A DNA stretch of 64,000 nt from contig CAIVAT010000022.1 in the NCBI GenBank assembly GCA_903903985.1, forward strand, positions 62,001 to 126,000, written 5' to 3'. Origin of the DNA: an uncultured Bacteroidales bacterium. GTDB lineage: Bacteria > Bacteroidota > Bacteroidia > Bacteroidales > FEN-979. The notes under the pieces were generated by a model. That model saw nothing but the letters and a program-made list of their open reading frames with translations, made no database searches and was not told the origin of the DNA. Both the position numbers and the translations under genes were made by a program. Below are positions 1 to 7,972 of the stretch, in pieces (within the stretch, counting starts at the first letter, position 1; every line of letters begins with the position of its first letter).

Positions 1-1088
1 ATCATCTCTCCCTGGCAAGGAAAATGGTTTCGGAGAGTTGTGTTTTGTTAAAAAATCCCGGGCACATGCTTCCTATCCCGGAAAAGGCAAAAACAATCGC
101 AATCATAGGTCCGTTGGGCGACTCCAGGAAAGACATGCTTGGAAGCTGGTCGGCCGCAGGGAAATGGGAACAATCCGTCACCTTGCTTGAAGGCATTAAA
201 AACAGAACCGGTGACAAAACGGAGATCATCTATGAGAAGGGCTGCAATACCAACGACAACGACAGGAGTGGATTTGAAGCTGCAGTGAAAGCGGCTGTTA
301 AGGCAGATTATGTGATCCTGGCACTGGGCGAAAACAGCTGGATGAGCGGCGAAGCTGCAAGCCGGACCAGCATCGATGTTCCAGGTGTACAGAATGAACT
401 TGCCGAAGTCATTGTTAACACCGGAAAACCGGTTGTGGTTGTTCTGTTCAATGGTCGCCCACTGGCCATCACAAAACTTGCAAGGCAGCCGGTGGCCATC
501 CTGGAGACATGGTTTGGCGGAACCCAGGCCGGAAATGGCATTGCCGATGTACTTTTCGGTGATGTAAATCCTTCGGGAAAACTCACCATGACCTTTCCGA
601 GAAATGAAGGACAGATACCCATATTCTATAATGTGAAAAATTCCGGAAGGCCATATAACCCGGCTGACAGCGGAGCCAAATATGTTTCAAGGTACCTCGA
701 TGGCCCCAACGACCCGCTCTTTCCGTTTGGATTTGGACGCAGCTACACCAGTTTCATATACTCCAACCTTGCAGCCAGTGTTGATGGCCATAAAATCAAT
801 ATTACAGTTCAGGTTGCCAATGAAGGAGAATTCGACGGCGAGGAGATCGTGCAGTTATATATCCGGGACAAAGTCGGCTCTATTACGCGGCCACTGAAAG
901 AATTAAAGGGATACCAGAAAGTGCTGATCAAAAAAGGCGAAACGAAAACAATCGCATTTAGCCTCACCACCGATGACCTGGCATTTTATCACCCGGATCT
1001 GAAAAAATACTGGGAACCCGGCGAATTTATGGTCTTTGTTGGTACGAACTCGGCGGAGACATTATCCACATCCATTACAGTTGAGTGA
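1..1088 (+). CDS. GH3 beta-glucosidase, C-terminal part (5' end outside window)
   Basis: The frame is already open at base 3 and runs 361 codons to TGA, so the N-terminal (beta/alpha)8 domain lies outside the window. The visible part opens with the GH3 linker motif ESCVLLKN. It continues with the alpha/beta sandwich domain (about residues 30-220, including GENSWMSGEA and WFGGTQAGNGIADVLFGDVN) and ends with a fibronectin-III-like domain (about 270-360, DGEEIVQLYIRD...RPLKELKGYQKV). GH3 enzymes release terminal beta-linked glucose, and Bacteroidota GH3 enzymes active on sophorose are known. Its position directly before a GH144-type endo-glucanase and in one strand with a GH94 phosphorylase suggests that it hydrolyses short beta-1,2-gluco-oligosaccharides. 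The linkage preference is inference. The next gene starts within or just after its stop codon, so the two are probably co-transcribed. Confidence 0.93.
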   Translation, partial: HLSLARKMVSESCVLLKNPGHMLPIPEKAKTIAIIGPLGDSRKDMLGSWSAAGKWEQSVTLLEGIKNRTGDKTEIIYEKGCNTNDNDRSGFEAAVKAAVKADYVILALGENSWMSGEAASRTSIDVPGVQNELAEVIVNTGKPVVVVLFNGRPLAITKLARQPVAILETWFGGTQAGNGIADVLFGDVNPSGKLTMTFPRNEGQIPIFYNVKNSGRPYNPADSGAKYVSRYLDGPNDPLFPFGFGRSYTSFIYSNLAASVDGHKINITVQVANEGEFDGEEIVQLYIRDKVGSITRPLKELKGYQKVLIKKGETKTIAFSLTTDDLAFYHPDLKKYWEPGEFMVFVGTNSAETLSTSITVE

Positions 1089-1102
1089 AATTTAGAAACT
1101 TT

Positions 1103-2488
1103 ATGAAGATCAGGAACTTATTGGTATTACTGGCATTCTTTTTTGCCATGGGTACCGCACAGTCGCAACAGGTTGTTTTCAAGTCAAACGGGAAGGTTAA
1201 TTATCCTTTGGCTCCTCACGAAATGACGATGCTCGATTCCATTCAGCATAAAACGTTCCTTTTCTTTTTAAAGGAACATCATCCTGAAAACGGGATTGTA
1301 AAAGACCGGAGTACGGGAAGTTCTCCCTGTAGTATCGCCGCAACAGGTTTTGGAATCCCATCCCTGGCGATCGGTGCTGAAAGAAACTGGATCAGCCGTG
1401 AAAAGGCTGCCGAAATCACCCTTGGCATCCTGAAATTCTTTTTCAATTCTGTGCAAAGTACGTCTAAAAATGTCACCGGTTATAAAGGATTTTATTATCA
1501 TTTTCTGAAAATGGATTCCGGTAATCGCGAATGGAACTGTGAACTCTCTTCGGTCGATACCGGATTGCTGATGATGGGTGTCATTTTTGCACGAAACTAT
1601 TACAATTCCGACAATAAGGTTGAAAACCAGATCCGGTCCCTGGCGGCAAAATTACTTGAACGCGTTGACTGGAACTTTATGGTACTGCCTGCTTCGAGTA
1701 AATATGCCCATACCATTTCCATGGCCTGGACACCCGAAGCGGGATTGCAGGATTATGGCTGGTGCGGTTATAACGAGGCGCTGTTCCTGTATATCCTGGC
1801 CGCAGGCAGCGGAATGGACAATGCTGCGCAAAGTTACAGTTCATGGTTAAAAACCTACAAATGGACCACCCCATATAAAGGACTTTCCCATGTTGCTTTT
1901 CCTCCTTTGTTCGGCCATCAGTTTTCCCAGGCATTCATCGATTTCAGGGGGATCGCTGATTCGTACATGAAGGAAAAGGGAATCGACTATTTTGAGAATT
2001 CGCGCCGTGCAACCTATGTTCAGCGGCAATATGCTGCCGACAATCCCAGGGGCTGGATTGGTTACGATTCGCTGTGCTGGGGTGTAACGGCAAGCGACGG
2101 ACCTCCGGACAAATATAATTTTGGTGATAAAAAATTCCTGGGTTATGCCGGAAGGGGAACCAGCGGACCCGATTACAACTATTTTGATGACGGGACCATT
2201 GCACCGTACGGACCACTTTCATCCTTGCCTTTTGCTCCTGAGATCGTGCTGCCCACGATCAATTCATTAAATAAGAGATATGGTAAAAATATATGGGGAA
2301 AATATGGTTATTATGATGCCTTCAACCCGACTGCCAAATGGATCGACAGTGATTTTTTGGGAATTGACGAGGGACCGATGCTGATCATGATCGAAAACTT
2401 CAGAACAGGTTTGGTATGGAATTATGTAATGAAAGATCCGATTATTCAAAAGGGTTTAAATAAACTCGGATTTGAGTATATGAATTAA
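1103..2488 (+). CDS. Endo-beta-1,2-glucanase-like protein, GH144 / glucoamylase-like fold (PF10091)
   Basis: A 461-residue protein with a signal peptide (MKIRNLLVLLAFFFAMGTAQ), so it is exported. The C-terminal two thirds carry the signature of the Glycoamylase (PF10091) fold: GWIGYDSLCWGVTASDGP, FDDGTIAPYGPLSSLPFAPE and GIDEGPMLIMIENFRTGLVW. GH144 endo-beta-1,2-glucanases (SGL) of Chitinophaga and Parabacteroides belong to this group and cut linear beta-1,2-glucan into sophoro-oligosaccharides. Assignment to GH144 rather than another PF10091 family is inference, supported by the GH3 and GH94 genes beside it. The start at 1103 gives a compact signal peptide. A GTG at 1085 overlapping the upstream TGA (GTGA) is the alternative and would add six residues. 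Confidence 0.85.
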   Translation: MKIRNLLVLLAFFFAMGTAQSQQVVFKSNGKVNYPLAPHEMTMLDSIQHKTFLFFLKEHHPENGIVKDRSTGSSPCSIAATGFGIPSLAIGAERNWISREKAAEITLGILKFFFNSVQSTSKNVTGYKGFYYHFLKMDSGNREWNCELSSVDTGLLMMGVIFARNYYNSDNKVENQIRSLAAKLLERVDWNFMVLPASSKYAHTISMAWTPEAGLQDYGWCGYNEALFLYILAAGSGMDNAAQSYSSWLKTYKWTTPYKGLSHVAFPPLFGHQFSQAFIDFRGIADSYMKEKGIDYFENSRRATYVQRQYAADNPRGWIGYDSLCWGVTASDGPPDKYNFGDKKFLGYAGRGTSGPDYNYFDDGTIAPYGPLSSLPFAPEIVLPTINSLNKRYGKNIWGKYGYYDAFNPTAKWIDSDFLGIDEGPMLIMIENFRTGLVWNYVMKDPIIQKGLNKLGFEYMN

Positions 2489-2560
2489 AATTTTCGGAAA
2501 TCTGCAAGAATTATTTGGTCTGTTAATCTGGAGTAGCGTTTAGACATATATTTTACTATA

Positions 2561-5500
2561 ATGAAAACTCATATCTATAAGAGAATCTCAACTTTGTTCG
2601 TGTTGATTCTCACAACCGCGATTCTCCACGCTCAAATCAAAACCCTTGATGAATTTGAAAATAAAAACGGCTGGACTTTCATCAGGTCCGACGGGGTCGA
2701 TCTTCACTTATCCACCGAAAAAGGCCTGACAGGCAATGCGATCCGTTTCGATTACGATTTCACCAAAGGCACCGGCTACGGCGGAATACAGAAGCTTTTC
2801 CCCATCGACCTCCCCGACAATTTTGAATTCACCTTCTATGTCAGGGCTGAATCTCCTGCCAATAATTTTGAAATTAAATTTATCGACAGCACGGGTAACA
2901 ATGTGTGGTGGGTCAGTAACCGCAATTATGACTTTCCTTCGTCATGGAAAAAAATCCGGATCAAGAAACGACATATCAAATTTGCATGGGGACCCACCGG
3001 GGACCAAAGTTTGAAACGAATCGACAGAATTGAATTCACCATTGCTTCGTTTGTTGGTGGCAAGGGAACAATTTGGATTGATGATCTGAAGTTTGAACCG
3101 CTCCCACCCGAAACGCTCTCCTATCCAATACCCTCAATCACTGCTTCCTCCCAGGTGAAAAATCATTCACCCGGCAGCATCGTTGATCATTCAGATGAAA
3201 CTTACTGGCAAAGCAGGGGCGCGAATGATCAGCAGGTAATGGTTGATTTTAAAACCCGCAGGGAATTCGGCGGTTTGCATATCAAATGGCTGAAAGGCCA
3301 TTACGCTGAGAGTTTTGACATTCTCCTTTCTGATGACGGGAAAAAATGGGAAAAAGTCTATGCTGTCAAATCAAATCAAAGTGATGTCAGTTTTATCAGG
3401 CTGCCCGAAGCAGAAGCAAAATTTCTCAGGATAGATCTTGCAAAAAGCAATGATGATACAGGTTTCGGCATCATGGATGTGAGATTTTTAGATGTACAGC
3501 GTTCTTTGACAATGAATGATTTCCTGATTTATACCGCTGAACATTCACCGGCCGGAAATTATCCGAGATACTTCCTGGAGCAAGCATCATATTGGACCAT
3601 CACCGGTGTCAACAATGATGTCAGGGAAGCATTGATCAACGAAGATGGCATGGTTGAAGCTGAAAAAGCAGGGTTCTCCATCGAGCCGATGATAAAAACC
3701 GGGGATTCACTTTATACCTGGAATAATGTTAAATCGGCTCAATACATGGGTTCCTCCGGAAATAAACGCGAATTTGACTTTGTGCCATCGGTCGCCTGGC
3801 AATGCAATGGCCTCAAATTCGTAACCGGAGTGACCGCAAGCGGAGAGGCAAATATCAATTCCAGGCTTGATATCAGTTACGCGTTTGAAAACCTGACGGC
3901 ACAACCAAAAGATTTTGAATTTTATTTATTGATCCGTCCGTACCAGGTTAATCCATACTACCAGTTTCTGAATCTTGCCGGAGGGGTTGGTAAAATTAAT
4001 TCAATCAGTGAAAAGGATCACAATACCATCTCCATCGATGATAAAGTAGTTCTTTCACAGAAAAAATATGATCACTTTGGTGCAGGCACCTTCGACGATG
4101 GATGCATGGTCGATTTGCTGAGGAAAGGCAATCTCCCTGAAACCAGGTCCGTAATTGATCATAACGGCCTGGCAAACGGGGTGGTCAGATATACTTTTCA
4201 CTTAAATCCCGGAGAGCGCACCGCATTCTTTTTGGTGGTTCCGTTTTATGCTGAAAAACTCAATGACCCGAATCCAGGCACCGAAAATGTCCTTGCAGAC
4301 GCTGATCATGCAAGGGAATTCTGGAAAACAAAAGTCGGACACATCAAATTCAATCTGCCTGAATCGGCCGACAGGATTGTAAACACATACAGATCAAACC
4401 TCGCCTACATTCTCATCAACAGGGATAATGCCGGAATTCAACCTGGATCGCGTTCGTATGAAAGAAGCTGGATACGCGACGGCGCACTGACCTCCTCTGC
4501 CCTGTTGAAATCAGGCATTGTCAAAGAGGTCAGGGATTTTATTGACTGGTACACTGACCATCAATATGAAAGCGGCAAGGTTCCCTGTGTCGTCGATCAC
4601 CGGGGTCCCGACCCGGTTCCGGAAAACGACAGCCACGGGGAAATGATCTATTTAATCCGCGAATATTTTAACTTCACGAAGGATACAGCTTTTCTGAGAT
4701 CAAAAAATAAAAATGTGTTGCAGGCGGTATCATACATCGAATCACTGATCGCCGAGCAGTCGACGGATCATTATAAATACGGGAACGACAGTGTACGTGC
4801 ATGTTACGGACTGGTCACGGAATCCATCAGTCACGAAGGGTATTCTGCAAAACCGATGCACTCTTACTGGGATGATTTCTTTACCATGAAAGGTTTGAAA
4901 GATGCAACGGAAATTCAAAAAATACTGGGTGACAAAGAGAATTATGAACGAATAATGAAAGTAAGGAATTCCTTTCGTGAAAATCTCTACAATTCATTGC
5001 ATCTCGCGATGAAAACAAGAAAAATAAATTACCTGCCCGGTTGTGCGGAACTTGGTGATTTTGATGCAACATCAACCACAATCGCTTTAACACCCTGCAA
5101 CGAACTCAACAACCTGCCAAAACCGCAGGTGTATAACACGTTTGAGAAGTACTACGAATTTTTTAAAAACAGGAGGGACGGGAAAACCGACTGGATCAAT
5201 TATACGCCGTATGAAAACCGCCTGATCGGTTCATTCATCCTTTTAGATCAGCCTGACCGAGCGCATGAGCTGATCGATTTTTTCCTGAACGACCAGCGTC
5301 CGCAGGGCTGGAATGACTGGGCCGAAGTTGTCTGGAAAGATTACCGCACGCCCCGTTATATCGGGGATATGCCCCACACCTGGGTTGGCAGCGATTTCAT
5401 CAATGCGATCCGAGCAATGTTCGTGTATGAGAACGAATACGACCAATCGCTTGTGCTGGCTGCTGCACTTTACCAGGATTGGATTGATGCTCCTGCCGGA

Positions 5501-5746
5501 ATGTCCGTGGAAAATCTGCCTACCTATTATGGGGAGATATCCTACTCCATCAAAAAGAATGACAACAAATATCTCTTCTCCATTTCCGGGGATGTCAAAC
5601 TTCCGGCCAATGGAATGAAGATTAAAAACTTTAACGGATCGAAAAAGCCTGCGAAAGTAACAGTCAACGGATTCGAAATCAATGATTTTAACGAAAAGTC
5701 AATATCGGTTAAAGCATTACCGGCAGAAGTAGTGATTTATTATTAG
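2561..5746 (+). CDS. Secreted multidomain carbohydrate-active protein: CBM-like, discoidin and (alpha/alpha)6-type domains; specificity unknown
   Basis: A 1061-residue protein with a signal peptide ending near HAQ. Residues about 25-180 form a jelly-roll similar to CBM11/CIA30-type modules (ends GGKGTIWIDDLKFEPL). Residues about 185-310 are a discoidin (F5/8 type C) domain (SSQVKNHSPGSIVDHSDETYW). After a beta-rich region, residues about 600-950 look like an (alpha/alpha)6 toroid glycosidase with SYERSWIRDGALTSSALLK, DHRGPDPVPENDSHGEMIYL and GDMPHTWVGSDFINAIRAM. The tail is a beta domain. The WIRDGA motif resembles glucoamylase/debranching-type toroids, but I cannot name a GH family. Its position between the GH144-like glucanase and the sugar symporter suggests that it works on the same glucan or removes a substituent from it. 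Candidate catalytic acids (Asp/Glu in RDGA, NDSHGE) are guesses. Confidence 0.8.
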   Translation: MKTHIYKRISTLFVLILTTAILHAQIKTLDEFENKNGWTFIRSDGVDLHLSTEKGLTGNAIRFDYDFTKGTGYGGIQKLFPIDLPDNFEFTFYVRAESPANNFEIKFIDSTGNNVWWVSNRNYDFPSSWKKIRIKKRHIKFAWGPTGDQSLKRIDRIEFTIASFVGGKGTIWIDDLKFEPLPPETLSYPIPSITASSQVKNHSPGSIVDHSDETYWQSRGANDQQVMVDFKTRREFGGLHIKWLKGHYAESFDILLSDDGKKWEKVYAVKSNQSDVSFIRLPEAEAKFLRIDLAKSNDDTGFGIMDVRFLDVQRSLTMNDFLIYTAEHSPAGNYPRYFLEQASYWTITGVNNDVREALINEDGMVEAEKAGFSIEPMIKTGDSLYTWNNVKSAQYMGSSGNKREFDFVPSVAWQCNGLKFVTGVTASGEANINSRLDISYAFENLTAQPKDFEFYLLIRPYQVNPYYQFLNLAGGVGKINSISEKDHNTISIDDKVVLSQKKYDHFGAGTFDDGCMVDLLRKGNLPETRSVIDHNGLANGVVRYTFHLNPGERTAFFLVVPFYAEKLNDPNPGTENVLADADHAREFWKTKVGHIKFNLPESADRIVNTYRSNLAYILINRDNAGIQPGSRSYERSWIRDGALTSSALLKSGIVKEVRDFIDWYTDHQYESGKVPCVVDHRGPDPVPENDSHGEMIYLIREYFNFTKDTAFLRSKNKNVLQAVSYIESLIAEQSTDHYKYGNDSVRACYGLVTESISHEGYSAKPMHSYWDDFFTMKGLKDATEIQKILGDKENYERIMKVRNSFRENLYNSLHLAMKTRKINYLPGCAELGDFDATSTTIALTPCNELNNLPKPQVYNTFEKYYEFFKNRRDGKTDWINYTPYENRLIGSFILLDQPDRAHELIDFFLNDQRPQGWNDWAEVVWKDYRTPRYIGDMPHTWVGSDFINAIRAMFVYENEYDQSLVLAAALYQDWIDAPAGMSVENLPTYYGEISYSIKKNDNKYLFSISGDVKLPANGMKIKNFNGSKKPAKVTVNGFEINDFNEKSISVKALPAEVVIYY

Positions 5747-5804
5747 TGCACAAGAGAAAAAGATTGAACATCCTCACCGCAGAGCAGCGAGGATTTAACC
5801 CAAC

Positions 5805-5873
5805 TACTTCAACCCCCGTCCCCTTCTCCTGAAGGAGAAGGGGTGCAGGGGATGAGGCAATTAACGAACAGGA
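5805..5873. repeat. G/C-rich dispersed intergenic repeat with hairpin (GGGGATGAGG family)
   Basis: The spacer between the 1061-residue protein and the symporter contains a perfect hairpin, CCCCTTCTCCT/AGGAGAAGGGG. It is followed by GGGGATGAGGCAAT. Related sequence occurs at 22203, 26523, 36053, 48034 and 63712. Confidence 0.7.
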
Positions 5874-5880
5874 ATAAAGC

Positions 5881-7920
5881 ATGGACAACACCACGAAACC
5901 CGAAGACCGCATTCGCTTTACACAGTTAGCCGCCTATGGCGCCGGTGGCGTCATACCGATCGCCCTCTTCAACATTGCCGGGATACTCGTCGGGCTGATG
6001 GGCAATATCAGTTTGGGGCTGAGCGCATTCTGGCTTGGGGCCATTTTAATCGTCCCCCGTTTATGGGATGCCCTGTCGGATCCTTTTATCGGTCACCTTT
6101 CCGACAATACCCGGACCCGCTGGGGACGCCGGCGCCCCTTTTTGCTGGTAGGCGGAATCCTCGTTGCAGTGTTTTTTGTTGTCATCTGGTGGATCCCAAA
6201 GGGTGATATGGTGCGTACATGGTTCCCTTCGGATACAGGCTTCCAATGGTTTCAGCTTTGCTACATTCTTTTTTCCCTTTTGCTGTTTTTCACTGCCGTG
6301 AATCTTTTCGAGATCCCACACGGCGCTCTAGGAATGGAGATGACCACCGATTACCACGAACGCACGCGTTTGTTCAGTGCCAAGAGTTTTGTCGGCAATC
6401 TTTTTGCCATGGGCACACCCTGGCTTTTTGCCCTCGCCAGCATGGAAATTTTTAAAGGCCCCGGAGGAAATGAAGCCGATGGCATGCGTTACGTCTCCCT
6501 GATGATCGCGGCTTTCCTCATCCCGCTTTCTTTCTGGTGGTTTTTCAAATTGCGTGAACCGGGATTTGTAAAAGCCGCCAGCCACGAAAAAACACCCTTC
6601 TGGCAAGACATGAAACATACCACCGGCAACCGGAACTTTATCATGTTGACGTTGACAATCTTCACGCTGGCCATGGGCTTTAATTTCGTCCAACTCATCG
6701 GGTCATATATCCCTATTTTTTATGTTTTTGGGGGAGATAAGGTTGCCGGAGCTTATCTGCTCGCGATCAACGGGATGATCTGGGCTATCACCGGTGTGCT
6801 GGCGGTATTTCCCCTCAACTGGATCAGCCCGAAACTGGGGAAAAGAAATACGCTGACCATTGCTATTTTACTCATGTGCCTTGCACAACTGTCTAAAATT
6901 GTATGCTATAACCCCTCATATCCCTACCTGATCATCATCCCCACGGTTCTTCTTTCTGCAGGAATGCTGTTTTTCTTCACACTTGGATCTTCCATGGTGG
7001 GCGATATCTGTGATGAAGATGAATTAAATACCGGGTATCGTTCAGAGGGCAGTTATTACTCCGTATTCTGGTGGTTCATCAAAATGGGATCTGCCCTGGC
7101 CAGCTTTGTTACTGGTGTGTTGATCGTATTTACCATGTTCGATGAAACCCAGGTTACAAAGGTCGATAAGATACAGGGGAGCGTAAGGGAGATGCGAAGC
7201 ATCGTTCAGTATTGGAAAGGCTACCAGGGACTCAGCAGCACCAATAAGGAGTGGCTGGAAAACACGAAAACCAAGGCAGCCGAAGCGCTTACAGAATCGA
7301 AAGAATATATTACCTATCTGGGCAAAGAATCTCTTAAGGAGCCTGACGAGGCGAACCGGATCCTGACCGCATACCCTGGTCAGCGGAAAAATATGCTGTC
7401 AAACGCACTGATTATGACCAAGGCTACAACAGGTGAACTGGAACAGATTCAATCACTGTTGGCTAATCTTGTGCCCAGGGCCCAGGACTCCCTGATGAAT
7501 GCTGCCGTCGCAAAGGCAATTCCACTGACGCTGGAAACGAAACTTGTAAAGGCCAGGATGTATTCTTTTGAGCTAAGGTCGCACCTGGAAGCCAAATCAT
7601 TGGAAACGAAAAACAGCAGGAAACACTATGATGTCATCATGCAGGAAATTTCCGGGGTAGACAACCGGCTTGCCGGCATGAACACCACCTCATCCATGAT
7701 TTTATTGGATAAGGAGCTTGGCTCCATTGAAAGCAAAATCGTACCACTCACTCAGCAAACCCCTTATACGCTTTTGATGATGCGGGTGGTTGAGATCGGG
7801 TTGCCATTGTTGTTAAGCCTCTTTTCAATTTTCTTTGTTCTGAAGTACTCGCTCACTGAGAAACGAAGCCATGAAATTAAAGAGCTTCTCAGGCAAAGGA
7901 TTGTAAAACGTGACGTATGA
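5881..7920 (+). CDS. GPH-family (MFS_2) sugar:cation symporter with a large hydrophilic insert
   Basis: A 679-residue inner-membrane transporter. The N-terminal ~415 residues contain eleven hydrophobic segments with the GPH signatures (DALSDPFIGHLSDNTRTRWG at about 61-80 and FEIPHGALGMEMTTDYHERT at about 142-161). Typical GPH symporters are 450-500 residues. Here a polar, helix-forming stretch of roughly 215 residues (about 425-635) is inserted before a final membrane segment (about 640-665) and a basic tail. Family members import oligosaccharides or glycosides with Na+ or H+. In this locus the likely cargo is sophoro-oligosaccharides for the downstream GH94 phosphorylase, which has no signal peptide. 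A repeat array spans its stop codon and the start of the next gene. Confidence 0.9.
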   Translation: MDNTTKPEDRIRFTQLAAYGAGGVIPIALFNIAGILVGLMGNISLGLSAFWLGAILIVPRLWDALSDPFIGHLSDNTRTRWGRRRPFLLVGGILVAVFFVVIWWIPKGDMVRTWFPSDTGFQWFQLCYILFSLLLFFTAVNLFEIPHGALGMEMTTDYHERTRLFSAKSFVGNLFAMGTPWLFALASMEIFKGPGGNEADGMRYVSLMIAAFLIPLSFWWFFKLREPGFVKAASHEKTPFWQDMKHTTGNRNFIMLTLTIFTLAMGFNFVQLIGSYIPIFYVFGGDKVAGAYLLAINGMIWAITGVLAVFPLNWISPKLGKRNTLTIAILLMCLAQLSKIVCYNPSYPYLIIIPTVLLSAGMLFFFTLGSSMVGDICDEDELNTGYRSEGSYYSVFWWFIKMGSALASFVTGVLIVFTMFDETQVTKVDKIQGSVREMRSIVQYWKGYQGLSSTNKEWLENTKTKAAEALTESKEYITYLGKESLKEPDEANRILTAYPGQRKNMLSNALIMTKATTGELEQIQSLLANLVPRAQDSLMNAAVAKAIPLTLETKLVKARMYSFELRSHLEAKSLETKNSRKHYDVIMQEISGVDNRLAGMNTTSSMILLDKELGSIESKIVPLTQQTPYTLLMMRVVEIGLPLLLSLFSIFFVLKYSLTEKRSHEIKELLRQRIVKRDV

Positions 7921-7972
7921 CACATGATATGTGACAAATAAATAATTACAAGTGCCCGTGACAATTGACACA
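7911..7972. repeat. Quasi-tandem 7-base array TGACNNN at the symporter/GH35-like junction
   Basis: Starting at 7911 the sequence reads in units of seven: TGACGTA, TGACACA, TGATATG, TGACAAA, TAAATAA, TTACAAG. After a 6-base unit come TGACAAT and TGACACA. The array contains the stop of the upstream gene (7918-7920) and ends on the A of the ATG of the next gene. Confidence 0.7.
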
